Shown: positions 1 to 12,339 of the stretch, one piece after another
Layout of the letters: every line of letters begins with the position of its first letter
How positions within the stretch are numbered: position 1 is the stretch's first letter
Source of the DNA: Atherinomorus stipes
Lineage: Eukaryota; Chordata; Actinopteri; Atheriniformes; Atherinidae
Direction: 5' to 3'
DNA: 64,000 bases
Assembly: GCA_023101725.1 (NCBI GenBank)
Contig: JALJCO010009114.1
Span: 1-64,000, forward strand
Program-made: the position numbers and the translations under genes
The notes under the pieces: model-generated
What the model saw: only the letters and a program-made list of their open reading frames with translations
What the model was told of the DNA's origin: nothing
Databases searched by the model: none

Positions 1-3000
1 CAGTTACGTATTGTTCCAACACTACAAGTTTCTATTGCATCAAAATATCCTTTTTCCTGGATTACTGTCTGCTGATTCCAGCTGCTTCAACACACACACA
101 GACACAAATCATGTTCACCAGCACAAATAATTCATGTTTTTGTGACTGTTTTATATTTTGCCATGACATGGGAGTGGGGATAGCTATGGACTGGAAACAA
201 ACAAAGCTTTTTTTCTGGCAGACAGGATCATAGTGATGGGAGAGGAAACTGAGAGCCAGGTAACACACATTACTCTGTGGGCTGAATAGTGGGTTAACAA
301 ACAGCATTCAACTGGGGAGTATAAAGTCTGTGCAGTGAATGAGAGGGGGGCACACAGCCAAAACAAATGGTCTGATCTAAAACTACAATGGATGTTGAGG
401 AAAAAAGGAACATCAGTACTAATTGCCACTTTGCACCTGACAATTAATCCCTTACTCATACTTATTAAACTCAGGCTTGGACATTTGCCCTTTAATAAAC
501 CTGCAGGTCAAGTATAAACAAAGCATACAGATACAGGCATACAGAAAATAAGTATTTTCATGTCAAATTCATATTTTGACAGAAGTGTTCAAATGTGGAT
601 TTAAGTTTTAGTCATATGCAATGAAGCGCCTGACTTCAATTTTCAGATAAATTTAAGCCACGTGAGCTATCTTGTGAGGGTGGAAAAAGTGGTTTCAGGT
701 GCAACTAGCCGAGTCCAAAATTAATGATAGAGTTGCCAGTTTGCCTTTTTACACAGACATGCACAACATTTAGATTTGGCCAGAAGAAGATGTGGAAGAG
801 GAAGAGAGAGAAATGAGGTGTGCAGTGGCTGGCCCTGCACACAAGTGCATTTCAGGTTGTGTGAGGTTATTACAGGTTTGATTATTGAGTTCCACAGGGC
901 AATTGGCTCAAATGAGGGCTGACAGCTTTGGAGGGCAGCAAACAGCTGGAGAGCTCATCTCTGCCAGCAGCCATATTAAGACCATTTCACTCCCAGGTGC
1001 CTCAGCTGCTATGATCTGTGATTAAGGCATAACTAATGAAGAGTTGATGAAAGTAATCAGGTGCCACTGCATCTGCAGATGCTTTCAAGATGCTGAGCAT
1101 CCTCAGAGTTTAGGAGAAGATTATCAGAAGCCTACACAGGGAAATGCTAATGAAAATGCAAAGTTTTGAATTTTAGATGGAGAGCAAACATTAAAAAATA
1201 TTTACAAGGGGCTGTGAATATATAAAGACCATGAAAGCCTACCTAAATACAACATAACTCCCTTTTATCAATTCATATCTGTAACTTAGCAACCAAATAC
1301 AAGCTGGTAGCTCTACAGGTCTAAGTAAAAAGACTGCAAGACACAGCCTGTTATATCTTATTAAGAGTTTAAATAAGGTAAAATAAAATCTGAACTAAAC
1401 ACCAACTATGTTATAAAATAATCTTTTTCAATAGTTTTTGCTGAGGATGTGTGTGTAGGCTGTAGCTGAAGTCCAGGTGCATGAATTTTTGAGCGTTACA
1501 CTGACTGAAAAACGTTGTCAAAGCTTGTTGGAATGAACTGGCATAATCTCTCCTTAGTGCAATATGTATGAGCAGCCACTCACCGAGGAAAAATAAAATC
1601 TGGCCCGATGCAATGCACAGTGTGGGTGTGGGGAGCATCAGGTAATTGCTTTTCATAATGCTTATTTCTTCCTCTTTCTTCTGGAATATGTGAGATAATG
1701 GAGAGCTGTGTAGAAAGACAGCGATATCGCGTTTGCTAGGTTGAAAAGATGCTCCTGGTTTAGCTTTTAACAGCACCTCCAGTGTGATTTTGATGCAGCT
1801 GAATCCACAGACATCCTGTTGTTAAGTGGGCAGTGAGCCCACGCACACACTGATATTATCAGCGGGTTTCATTCATCATTTAATTCTTCGGAGATGTCTC
1901 ATCAGCCTGTCGCCTGTCGTGCTGGCGGTAAACAAGAATAAATGATGAATTACAGAATTCAATTAGGTGACAGCAGCAATCACCAAGGCTAGTTAAGCTA
2001 TTTGCAGCACTGATGCCGTGAAAGTCTAGTAAGAGTATCGCACTCTTTATTTTCCAGTCTTTCTTGTGGTCTACGTTCTTGTTGACAAATGCTACATCAC
2101 TGCAGAGGACACAAGGTTGAATTAGATCTCAAGGCTGTTTCCATGTAATATTCATTGTCATCTGAGTACACAGCAGCCTGAACTTCTAGATCAAAAGCAT
2201 TTCTATCCAGCAACAAGGGAAAGCACTTGGAGTGTGGAGGAGGAATTCACAAAACGCTCTTGGCCATCTTTCATATTTCAGTCTTCAATCGGACCTTTGC
2301 CAAAGAAGAAACAAGGTCCGGGTAGGCCATCAAGCACACTGCATAACAAAGGCCTGCATGTTTTTGGAGTGTAACCATTGATTTTCATAACGTTGTATGA
2401 TCAGTCATCAATGAATTGGGGTTATATAGTTCCACAGTAGCGTACGTGTATTACATTTACACAAAGGAGTGGCAGACTTGTTTTTACATGCTTGGTTGAT
2501 TTAGTTCTTTAACGCAGCCTCGCTTTCAACATTCATAAGCTGGTATGCACTAAATAAGCTCAAATTAGCTCAGCTACTAACTGTGCAAAACAGAAGTGTG
2601 TTAAAATGATCCCTGACATTATGAAATTATTATGAAATTATGAAAAGGACTAATTTAAGCCTGTGAACATGGGAAGTGTGACCATGTAATACTATGTCAC
2701 AGTACAGAGAACATTTAACTCTAGCAAGTAAAATGTAAATCATGTATAATAAATTATGGCTCCTTGCTTTATGTTTATTTATTTATTTATTATTCCATTT
2801 CACATAAAAAAACATGATGAGAGGCTGGTATTTTGCGCATGCTGGTCACACATTTGCTACCAGAAGCTTCTCAGAGGCATTTTAAAAAGGTTTTGATACA
2901 AGCTGATTCCTCTTTTACTCCCTTTTTATTCTAAACTGATCCATATACAACGTTTCCATGATTGTCTTGCTCATTATCTTTGCATCTGTAGTTAGACACA

Positions 3001-3808
3001 GAAACACTGCATAAATTTGCTCTTTATGGAGATTCTTAATCAAAAATAACATGCTAAGTCTTTCATGATTTTTTTTTCTTTGTAGGAGTTGACGATATAT
3101 GGTAGATTCAGTGGTCTAATTTTAGACTTGATTTATCTCATGACCAACAGGATTTGCCTTTATATCCAATTTTTCATCCCACATGTGCAGCAGTGATATA
3201 TTGGAACCCAACCAGTTCATTAAATATCCATTCATAATTTCCTGTGCTTGTGCAGATAGCCAGCCTATTACATATTTAGTTGAGTCTGCCAGTGCACTAC
3301 ACAGGGATCAGTCCACAGGGATGCACAAAGAATGGTAGCCAGTGTTTGCAAGACACAAGTTTTATGCCACAATTGATCAGCTCACTGGATCAACACCCAG
3401 AGGATACATTTTTATTGCTAAAAAAGCAGCAGAAACAGATAAAACTTGGGGGGAAAAAGTGTCATTGTACAACGAAATAGCAGAATATACTGTAGTTCAG
3501 CTGGACAATATAAAGTCTTAACGATCCATGCTGGGATCTTTTGCTTTGAACATCTGATTTTATAACGCTAGACATCCTTCAGAATTTGATCACTGTATCC
3601 CGGAGCGTGATTTATTCAATATACTATGCATGCTTAATAGTTACGCACATGCTGTGTGAAATAGATAAAACAACATTACAGGTGATCTGACAGCACAAAC
3701 CCAAGCTGAACCCCAGGAGACAAGATACTGTACATGCTGCCTAGCAACGCAAGGGGAGCATAAAACATGACTATACTTTTAAAAACATTTTGTGCATGCA
3801 ATAGTTTT
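1..3808. other. Non-coding AT-rich stretch, no gene recognised
   Basis: Open frames here are short, overlap on both strands and match no family I know. There is a short TTTA-type run near 2,772-2,790. Two patches (about 880-1,170 and 1,840-2,040) are free of repeats and contain E-box and homeodomain-type AT motifs, so they could be regulatory. No TIR, poly-A tail or transposase fragment was seen. Confidence 0.6.
1840..2040. promoter_or_regulatory. Candidate conserved non-coding element
   Basis: Repeat-free block of mixed composition with several homeodomain-like cores (TTTAATTC, AATTAGG), a GATA-like TTATCA, a forkhead-like GTAAACAA and a TGACAG Meis/TGIF-like site close together. It has no usable open frame. 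Dense motifs without coding potential are typical of vertebrate enhancers, but this is inference from appearance. Conservation cannot be judged from one sequence. Confidence 0.25.
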
Positions 3809-3810
3809 CA

Positions 3811-3846
3811 CCCCCCCCCCCCCAAAAAAAAAAAATAAATAAATAA

Positions 3847-3903
<57 letters not shown>
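3811..3903. repeat. Compound microsatellite: C-run, A-run, (AAAT)n, (TA)n
   Basis: A 13-base C homopolymer passes directly into an A-run, then short AAAT units, then about 27 TA dinucleotides. These form one continuous simple-sequence tract. Length is likely polymorphic, and exact unit counts may be affected by assembly. Confidence 0.95.
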
Positions 3904-3905
<2 letters not shown>

Positions 3906-5013
3906 ACGTTGCAGCTTCTCTTAAAAGCAAACAGAAAATCACAGAGACATTTGAACATGCATGCTGCTGGTGCATTTCAGTATTTCGTGTGCAAATTAAA
4001 AATGAAATCTATACACATTTAAACAAAGACAGCATTACTACAATCTAATAGCAGTGAAGACAATCAGCCTTTTGTAACTGATGAGCCCATCAATGTCTAG
4101 AGTGCTGATGATAATCTGAAGTGTTGGATTGATAGGATACTTGGTCCATGAGAGAAACGCACCATTTGTAATAGTCTTAGCACAGCACGTCCCTGACAAG
4201 TGCAAACTCACCTAATAATCCTTGAATCTTCGGGCAGCTCGACAACTGCACTTCACCAAATAAATACAGCACACTGCAAGGATATTCTGTGAATTTATGG
4301 CGGATTTATGGTGGTATCTTACCATATTTCATAGCAATTGTAAATTACTCTTAAATGTATATTGTTTTTAAATTAACAGTAAAGGCCATGCTACGGTGAA
4401 CAGTAGATAACTGTAATTTATTAGCATAAAACGGTGTTCTCTGACAAGCAGACCCTAACCACGCTCTCTCACTGACACCATAAGTGTGGTGGGTTTCTTG
4501 ATTGATGGCAATTGCTGCTGTCTCATACTGTTGATGGGTACATTCAAATTGGTGGTCTGTTCTCATAGAAGATTGAAATTAAATGGCAGCAATAACCTGC
4601 TTCACAGCCTTGATTCTTGTGAGATTCACTAGCTCACTAGCTTTAAGCCACTGAGTTATATGTAAGCACATAAAGTCCAGTACTGCTAATGATGATATTG
4701 ACTCTGAAACGTATGTGATAATTACTAATCACTATAAATTAGATACTGCACATTATAGCTAACCAAATCTTGGAATAAAATGTCAAATGACCATACTGAT
4801 GAAAAGGCATGAGAATTAGCTGTTTCACCATTAATACGTATTTGACTTATTCGGTTTCCTACACAGATGCAGCTGAAGCTCAGATCCATCAGTATGCCAT
4901 TATTCTGCGTCGGCACATCAATGTGATTCATCACTACATGTGTGATGAAGTCAACTTTAATGTTTCGCTGACGATTACTGGCCACAAAACACATCTAAAT
5001 ATTCACGTAAAAG
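3904..5013. other. Non-coding stretch, no gene recognised
   Basis: Unique AT-rich sequence between two TA microsatellites. An open frame at 4,809-5,084 runs into the second TA repeat and has no recognisable domain. Nothing else supportable was seen. Confidence 0.55.
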
Positions 5014-5044
5014 ATTATATATATATATATATATATATATATAC
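5014..5044. repeat. (TA)n microsatellite
   Basis: Uninterrupted TA dinucleotide tract of about 15 units, followed by ACTGTATA and AT-rich sequence. Confidence 0.95.
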
Positions 5045-8000
5045 TGTATATCTACAGTACATATACATTAAAAACTGCTCTTAAAGTGCTACTGTAATAT
5101 ATTGTAATCCATAACAATAAACTATTAATAAATTAAAATGGATGTACAGTAATATAACAGTAAAATACTGTACTATGCTTGCTGTTAGTATTATTATATA
5201 ATGAAGTAGAATATCAGCCAATTGAACGTGCAGTACATCTATTTTCATCTCACATTTTTTAAGGAAGGAATTATCTCTTTTGACTCAAAAATAGGTCTTG
5301 GCAAAATCCAGAGTTTAACCTTTTTTTTTTTTTTTTTTTTGGCAGTGCATTATAATTTTATATGTTGTGCTTTCTCCCAGATTTAAATTCTGCATTTCAG
5401 TAAGTCCTGAGGGGTAAACTGTTGTTGCATCTCACTTCTTTCTGTCAGGAAAGTGAAATTATGCAAAGAACCTCATGTTCTTCTTTGAACACTTCATTTA
5501 GTTTAACAGTTACGTGGAAGACATAACGTAATATGAGGACAGTTCAGCTTAGAGGGAAAAGTGAGTAATGTGGCCCCCAGATATTGATATGTTAGTGTTC
5601 ATTAAAAGCATTCGGATGTAACACAGTTATCATCGTTGGCATCACTCAATAAAAGCCATAGACATAATTCCAAGATGCAGATTTTTTTCCTACAAGAGCA
5701 AATGTGAGCGTTGCCAGGCAATCAGCTCGTCTAGCATTAAAGGCTGTGGTAATAGTATGCATAAGCCAAAGGGACAAAGGCTGTTTCGACAGTTCTTGCC
5801 CTGAGCTGGATTAGAGAGCAAGTAAACAGCTGATTGCATGAGTTATGAGCCTTATGTGATATGTATGCACAAAACAGTGTGTCTCCTTTACTCTTCAAAA
5901 ACATATGGAAGAGGGGGATATCTGTTTCAAAAGCAGCAGCTTTTAAAACCAGGTTAAGAGTCTTACTGAGTGCACACAAATCTGGTATGGTATAACATAT
6001 AGTCCAGCTGGGAGCTGGTATGGAGGCTATGAGCTGAGAGTTCATGGAAGTCAAATATTATCTTGGCACACCAGGAAGCGAGGAACAGGGCACTTTGAAG
6101 ATGGCAGAAATAGACCTGCTGTGGCCGATTAGTTCATGAGGAAACTAATGTGCGTTTACCAATAATGAAAGATAGCTGGAGATGGCGACAAACTGTGTCA
6201 CCAGTGTGTGCCCTTCTCCTAACGTGAGAATCTGAACAGTTCATGAGCAAAGATGGATTGCTGGAGAGCAAATAAGGCTCCTCATCTTTGATTTCTGGAT
6301 CATATTTTAGATAAGCAAGAACTTGCCTCTAGCATGAAAATCTGAGCCCAGTTTAACGCCTTGGGGAGATTTAGGACAGACGGGTTACACAAAGTTCTCC
6401 AACCTTGTTGAAGCCTCAAGAACACCAAAGAGAAAATAATGTTTTTAATTATGTTTTATCCCTCGAGTAGAGCTTCCCACACCCTTTTCCAGATTTCTGT
6501 GACACTTACTCATCTGTACTCATTTGCCTTGCATGTAAAATGTTTACTACAGTTGTTTTGATCAATACTGCAGATATAACATACTGTATTTCAATTTGAA
6601 AAAAAAACAAAAAAAAAACTTAAAATTAGACCTATTTATGAAATTAACACATTCCAGATATGTGTTTTTTTCTACAAAATGTTTATCAACAAATGAAATA
6701 TTCCGGTTCATTTTCTGTCCTACTCTCAAACTAATTCAAAGGTTCACTCCCATCACACCCGGCAATCGGAAGATCTTCATCTCAGTTTCTCACAAGACAC
6801 AGTCAATTCTCCATCAGATAAAGAGGGTTTAAATTGTGGAATGTAAGTGTCAAAATTTTGGAAGTTTTAAAAAATGTTTGAAAAGTCATTTGCTGATTAT
6901 TTATAATATTCTATATGTGCTCATATTCATTGCTTTGCTTGTTTTAATTTTGGATGCTTAGTTTGATCAGCATATTCTACTCGTATCAATTCCTTTTGTT
7001 TTTTTTTTGTCCTCTTTTAATCATCACCATTATTGTTATTTTTATTTAATATTTTCCTTAAGATCTTAGTTATCTTTTTCTTTTCAATGTTTGTATTTCG
7101 TTAAAGGTGGAGGTTTGCTATAAGCCTACGTGGGCTTTTTTTATTTTTTTACTCTTTCTGCACCTTATTATTAGTCTTCTTTTTTATGCATTGTATATTC
7201 AATGTGCAAACTAAACTAAACCAATACTAATTTCATGTTACTGTCAAATAAGTGCTGAAAACAAAACCTAATTCAGATTTGAGCTTAAAAAAGACTGAAT
7301 AAGGCAATATTTAAGATAACATCTCTGAAAGTTCAGTGTGAAACTGACTTTACATGTTCTCAAATTTGTATTCCAAAAACATTTTTTCTTCTTTCTAACC
7401 CTCATAAATCATCTCAAGACTCCCTTCGATTTATTTTAAGAACTGAAAAGCCATACTGTAAGGCAGTTAAAAGTAACTCAACCCCAACTTAACTCAAGCA
7501 TGATAATGGAATATTCTAACATTGTTGTATTGGCAGTATTACAGGATTACACGATGTGATATTTACTTCTGAAACACCCCCACTACAGCTGCGAATAAGG
7601 TATGTGCTGTGAGCTCTGCAGGAGTCAGTTCTTTAAATCGTTTTTGTTGGAAAGTAGCTCAGCTCTGCAGGCCTGTGCTGACATAAAGGTGGCTGGGTTG
7701 ATGCCAAACTGCGGGAATTGACACATGAGCTTTGCAGATCTTCTTAAATTTTCATGCCCATAGCTGTACAGGTGCTGCAGGAGCTGACAGATTTGTCAAA
7801 CGACTACATTTTCATAATGTTTACATATACTGAACAACAAATCTTATGCATTTTGCAGGCACTCTGAGCAATGGCAGCTTCAGTTTATCAATAAAAGATG
7901 ACATATCACAAAGAGTGTTCAACAAAAAGTGAAGGTAAGGGGAAGAGGTAAGCACGAGCCACTGGATGGGGCAGCAGGCCGAGCTGCCTTGAGGGAATTG

Positions 8001-9170
8001 ACTTCCCGACAAGCACAATGAGAGAGATGGGGGCTGAGCTGGAGTTTGACGTGTCTTTGAGCGAGGCAGGTTAAAGCCCTCTCTTTAAATGGATCACAAC
8101 CTGATGCAAACAGGCCTGTCAGCTGAAACGGGATGGGACTTAGCTGTCACAGTGAAAGCAGGCTGAGGATCCAACAGAGGCTAGTATGGTCAGAGGAGGT
8201 GAGTCTAACTTGTCTAACATTTCACTACAAGGGGAGCTAGCTCTTTGTGCATCATCACTTTCATACCTTCAGTACCAAAGGCAGCCAGCTGCAGCATTCA
8301 GCGGTTTAGAAAAAATATCAAAGGACTGCTGTAGGTATTTCTTGTGCACATGGCTGCAGTAGCGGCAAAGGGAGGGGTTACTCCCAGCTTGTTGGACATT
8401 TGCCAAGCTGACACAGACCAGGCAGACGGGGAGCGTGCCCAATGAAGAGTGGTTGAAGTAACAACCTGAGCACAAGCTGCCAAAACTTACTAGTACTCCC
8501 CACCTAGCGAGTCATATAAAGTGACATTGCTGGCTTGGAGCAAACAACTAAGCACAGCAGAGCAACGAAAGGTCAGGAAGAGAAACCAGACTTTCTCCCT
8601 TTAGCAAAAAATTTGCACTGGAGCAAATTTATCACTGCTGAGAATATCACTGTAAAACTATGAGAAAAAAAAAAAACTGTGTTGGAACTGATTTTTCTTA
8701 TCAGTTAAACTTAATCATTTTAGCTTCACTGGTCAGCTCTATTACTTTAAACCACAGAATCTCAGTCTAAAACGGCTGTTTAGCTCATTTATTCAGTGGG
8801 GGAAAACCTGAAAGCTGGCTTGTCTGGGAATTTCACAGCAGGGACTTACATGCATTCACATGTGCACACGGTCAGATAAGCTGTCACAATACAGAACACA
8901 GATTCAGATTAAGACACGCAGAAGGAGAGTAACTGCACTCTGCTGAGAAAACCACCAGCCTGTATCTTTACACTGCAAATGTTTGATCCTCTATGAAGTT
9001 TTTTTTTTTTAACTTTAACTTAAGTACAAGATAGAAAAAGTAGAACAATAAAACCAGAAATGGTTTATTTTGATATACAGTATTCTAAATGTTGAAAACT
9101 GATATTTGGTTCGTGTTCCATAAATGGATATGCAAGTCATTCCCATGGGGAACATTCATATTGCCCAGCA
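5045..9170. other. Non-coding AT-rich stretch, no gene recognised
   Basis: Contains T homopolymers (about 5,321-5,340 and 9,000-9,010) and short A-runs. Frames in this span are short and unsupported. No TIR pair or retroelement tail was detected before the LINE remnant near 9.2 kb. Confidence 0.55.
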
Positions 9171-9179
9171 GCTCACAAT

Positions 9180-10277
9180 TTTACACGTATTTACAGTAAG
9201 ATAAGTAGTTAAAATGAATACAACAAATATATGAATAAAGACTTCAGAGATACACGAGTAATAATTCCCTGTTATAGGTTATGAGGAACATGTTTGATGT
9301 CACTGGTGTACAGGTTGATGGGTGTATGGAGAGGATCTTCTGAACCTCTCAGTCCTGCAGTGCAGTGAGACGAACTGCTTATTGCAGCTGCTTCTCTGTC
9401 TTGTCAGTGTGTCCAAAATGCCCTGTAGTTTCCTCATCTGCTGCTCCACTACAGTTGTATTGGGGTCCAGCTTCCTATCCAGCATTTTAACCAGTTTGTC
9501 TAGATGTCTACAGTCTTTGTCCATAGTACAGCTCCCCCAGCAGAGAGCAGCATTGAAAAGACTGTTGCGATAACACTGTCATAGAACATCTGCAGCATGT
9601 CACTAGTGGCACTGAAAGACCTGAGGTGCCTGAGGAAGAAAAGGCCTCTCTGTCCCTTCCTGTAAGCTGTGTCTGTGTTGGAAGACCACAACAACTTCTG
9701 GTCTACAGTAGAACCAACCCCAGGTTTTGTAGTTCCGCACAGTCTCTATTTCTACTCCATCAATGCAGACTGGCTGGTGTTACATCCTATTAAATCCGCT
9801 ACCAGCCCTGTAGACTTGGTGGAACTCAGAAGAGGGTGGTTCATCTTTTAACATTAGTCCATAAAGGCCTTCACAAGGTTCCTGTACTGCGCCTCCTGTT
9901 AACCACTCACACATGCCACAGCAGCTGTATCATCTGAATACTTCTGTATGTGGCTGGACTCTTGAGTTGTTGCCTACCTAAAGTCTGATGTGTGGCATGG
10001 GAAAAGAAAGGAAGCTAAAATAGTCCCTTATGGAGCCTCACTACTGCTTTCCAGTGTCCCAGAACTGCATCTCCCCACCTTAATGTACTGATGTCTGGAT
10101 GTAGGATAGTTCATAGCCCAGGATGCCAGGGAGGGGGCTACCCCATACCCATAAGTTTGTCTCTCCATATGAGAGGCCTTATGCTACTCCAAGCAAAGTC
10201 AAAGAACACAATCCTTATGTAGGAGCAAGGCACATCCAGGAGGTGAATGCGGCAAAAAGCACCATATCTTCAACTCC
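9180..10277 (-). pseudogene. Rex1/Babar-like LINE, reverse transcriptase fragment
   Basis: The C-terminal half of a non-LTR retrotransposon reverse transcriptase, read from 10,277 down to about 9,300, with a short 3' UTR below it. Seen in order: a degraded RIVFFDFAW segment near 10,190-10,213 (the family's FFDFSSAFNT block), a TSRHQYIKVG segment, a GTILASFLF block near 10,020 (family GAPQGT), then HIQKYSDD at about 9,929-9,950 (catalytic box, with Tyr-Ser-Asp-Asp). Next come NTDTAYRKGQ and GLFFLRHLRSF near 9,620-9,690, and a C-terminal TERFRRSS near 9,340. In-frame stops and frame changes are frequent, so it is dead. Family knowledge places the QKFSDD-type box in teleost Rex1/CR1-group LINEs. 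The same element resumes at 12,340-12,508 and 13,215-13,520, beyond two later insertions. Confidence 0.85.
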
Positions 10278-10360
10278 TAAAGCCCCGTTTCCACCTGCGG
10301 GTCTGGGTCGTGTTGGGTCGGGGCCAGGCCGGATCAGGTGGGTTTTGGTATGGATGTGTT

Positions 10361-10538
10361 GGGGGTGGCAGTGGCTCAGGTGATAGAGCAGGTCAGCCAA
10401 TGATTGGAGGATCAGCGGTTCAAATCCTGATTCCCCCAGCTATCTGTTGTTGTGTCCTTGGGCAAGACACTTAACCCCCCTTGCCTTGTATGAATGCGTG
10501 TGAATGTTCCAGTAGTGGTCAGACAGGCCGTAGGCGCA
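10361..10538 (+). repeat. tRNA-derived SINE, 5' part
   Basis: tRNA-like head with an A-box-like GTGGCTCAGGTGATAG and a B-box-like GGTTCAAATCC about 45 bases downstream. It is followed by the SINE body GTCCTTGGGCAAGACAC. The SINE is cut at about 10,538 by the L2 LINE and resumes at 11,777. Pol III boxes are visible, but this is a retroposon, not a functional tRNA. Confidence 0.8.
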
Positions 10539-11776
10539 AAATCAAATCAAATTTATTTATATAGCCCTTTACAGTACCCATTGGACACACAAAGTGCTTT
10601 AAAGCAGGGTAACAGAAAAAGAGACAACAATGCAAGACATAAAAATGCAAACTTAAATACTAGGAAAAGTGAAGAACAAAAAAGAGTTAAGAGTGAAAAC
10701 AACCAACAGAGAATCAGAACAGGCTACTCGGGGGAGTGCAGGGTGTACCTAAGAGAGAGTAAAAACCTTTAATAAATAAACTAGTTAGAATTAAAAGCTA
10801 GACTAAAAAATATGTCTTTAACTTAGATTTAAAAGAGCCCAGTTCAGTCGTGAGACGAATGTCGGGGGGCAGTGAGTTCCACAATCTGGGGCCAGCAGCT
10901 GAGAACGAGCGGTCGCCCCATTGCTTTAGCTTTGTTCTCGGCACTTCTAAAAGAAGTTGGCCAGCGGAACGAAGGGCCCTGCTGGGGTCCCGGCGGACCA
11001 GCAGGTCAGCCAGATAAGGGGGGGCCAGGCCGTTGAGGGCTTTAAAAACAAACAAGAGTAATTTAAAATCAATTCGAAAGCGGACGGGGAGCCAGTGCAG
11101 GGAAGATAGGACGGGGGTTATATGTTCTCGCCTGGACGCGCCCACCAGAAAACGAGCAGCAGCGTTCTGGACGAGCTGCAGGCGGGCGATGGAAGCCTGG
11201 TTCAGGCCAACGAAAAGGCCGTTACAGTAGTCCAGCCGGGCACTAATGAAGGCATGGACAGCCGTCTCCAGGTCCCCCCGGTTAAGGAAAGGTTTGACCT
11301 TCGAGAGGAGACGGAGTTGAAAAAAGCTGGTTCTGACTATGCCGCTGATCTGCCTTTCGAACTTGAGGCCACTGTCCAACAAAACTCCAAGGCTTTTCAC
11401 GTAGGACTTGGGGGAGGGAATAGAAGTGCCGTCGTGTGAGAAGGAGCCAAGTATGGTTGGAGTGCCAAACAAAATGAAATCAATCTTGGCATCATTAAGG
11501 TGTAAAAAATTCTGCGCAAGCCATGATTTCACGTCATTTAGACAGTCTAAAAGTTTTGTGTATGATGGAGTGTGATTTCCGGTCAGGTGCAGTGGAAGAT
11601 AGATTTGAATGTCGTCGGCGTAGAAATGGAAGGAGAGGTTGTGTTTATCAATGATGGAGCCAAGGGGCAGCAGATACAGCAGGAAAAGGAGAGGACCGAG
11701 AACTGAGCCTTGTGGCACCCCATGGGTGAGTGGAACATGTGAGGAGGAGGAATCACCGGCAGCAACGGAGAAGCTT
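10539..11776 (-). mobile_element. 5'-truncated L2-like LINE
   Basis: Minus-strand LINE whose 3' UTR (10,539-10,797) ends in the teleost L2-type motif AATCAAATTTATTTATATAG (as printed on the plus strand). It is followed upstream by an open reverse transcriptase frame. It is 5'-truncated inside the RT domain, as is usual for LINE insertions. It splits a tRNA SINE, which places it as the youngest layer in the stack. The boundary at 11,776/11,777 is where L2 RT codons give way to antisense SINE. Confidence 0.85.
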
Positions 11777-11829
11777 CTGGCTGCCACGCTTCCGTCAGCT
11801 TGCCCCAAGGCAGCTATGGCTACATACAT
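10798..11829 (-). CDS. L2 reverse transcriptase C-terminal ORF, chimeric start
   Basis: A 343-residue open frame. Residues 37-46 read GVPQGSVLGP (RT block 4), and 67-77 contain the catalytic YADD (residues 70-73) in FHFYADDIQIY. A thumb-like LGVLLDSGL lies near 146, LDYCNGLF near 200, and the L2 tail LHWLPVRFRI, PPYLADLL and WNSLPPDIR follow to a stop at 10,798. There is no stop across the RT part, so the insertion is relatively young. The first 18 residues are not LINE: they translate antisense SINE sequence from 11,777-11,829. The real L2 part starts at residue 19. The endonuclease and RT N-terminal half are absent, so the product would be inactive. Confidence 0.85.
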   Translation of the reverse strand: MYVAIAALGQADGSVAARSFSVAAGDSSSSHVPLTHGVPQGSVLGPLLFLLYLLPLGSIIDKHNLSFHFYADDIQIYLPLHLTGNHTPSYTKLLDCLNDVKSWLAQNFLHLNDAKIDFILFGTPTILGSFSHDGTSIPSPKSYVKSLGVLLDSGLKFERQISGIVRTSFFQLRLLSKVKPFLNRGDLETAVHAFISARLDYCNGLFVGLNQASIARLQLVQNAAARFLVGASRREHITPVLSSLHWLPVRFRIDFKLLLFVFKALNGLAPPYLADLLVRRDPSRALRSAGQLLLEVPRTKLKQWGDRSFSAAGPRLWNSLPPDIRLTTELGSFKSKLKTYFLV

Positions 11830-11940
11830 AGCTTACCATCACCAAGTACGAATGTGGAGTGAATGAATAATGGAACAACTGTGAGCACTTTGAGTGCCTT
11901 GAAAAGTGCAATATAAATCTAATCCATTCTTATCATTGTT
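11777..11940 (+). repeat. tRNA-derived SINE, 3' part
   Basis: Continuation of the SINE interrupted at 10,538. It carries the body CTGGCTGCCACGCTTCCG, then the typical 3' portion GAGTGAATGAATAATGG, GAGCACTTTGAGTGCCTTG and GCAATATAAATCTAATCC, ending near a TTATCATTGTTG tail. Together with 10,361-10,538 it forms one SINE of about 340 bases. Confidence 0.8.
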
Positions 11941-12339
11941 GATTTCATGTTGTGTCCCCACAGCAAACTGTACCCTTACCTGGAGGCGGAGTATTAACCG
12001 GATAGCGCTGCTACGTGATCGCATGACATCGTGTCCAACGCCTTCCAAACACCACACCAATCGTGACAGAAACAAAGGAGACACCTCTGCTTCGTTTTTA
12101 CGCCAGGTCAGTGGGAAGTGACAGATTTTTCAGCGAATCAACAGATTGCTGTGTATTAGCTCCATCTCTCTTGTTTGGATTGGTTAGATCAGTACCCCCA
12201 CCTAAGGGTACCAAATAAGTAGGGCGGGTTGGGTCGGATATAAGGGTACCTGTCCTACTTTTTATCTGTGGAGACACAAAAAAACGTGGACTGATCTGAC
12301 CCGACCCGACCCAGACCCACTGGTGGAAACGGGGCTTAA

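Larger units (their letters stand above)
10281..12336. mobile_element. PIF/Harbinger-like non-autonomous element, copy 1 (contains SINE and L2)
   Basis: Both ends carry the inverted repeat AGCCCCGTTTCCACC, followed by G-rich sequence (GGGTCTGGGTC). The flanks are TAA at 10,278-10,280 and TAA at 12,337-12,339, consistent with the 3-bp TWA target duplication of PIF/Harbinger elements. It lies inside the Rex1-like LINE. Removing the inner SINE and L2 leaves roughly 0.5 kb of element that matches the copy at 36.6 kb outside the latter's TTAA insert. No transposase is encoded. Superfamily rests on TSD size and end sequence only. Confidence 0.75.

Noticed and set aside
4809..5084. A 91-residue plus-strand frame beginning near a DAAEAQIHQY segment
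   Set aside because: It ends in a TA microsatellite (alternating Tyr-Ile), has an overlapping antisense frame and no recognisable domain or splice context.
10361..10440. tRNA-like sequence as a functional tRNA gene
   Set aside because: Attached to a SINE body and tail, with no intact acceptor stem; the same applies to 35,960, 40,150 and 63,425.
10123..10474. Overlapping plus- and minus-strand frames of 60-86 residues
   Set aside because: They are shadows of the decayed LINE RT, the G-rich Harbinger-like end and the SINE.
11033..11439. Plus-strand frames of 65 and 105 residues
   Set aside because: Antisense shadows of the L2 reverse transcriptase.
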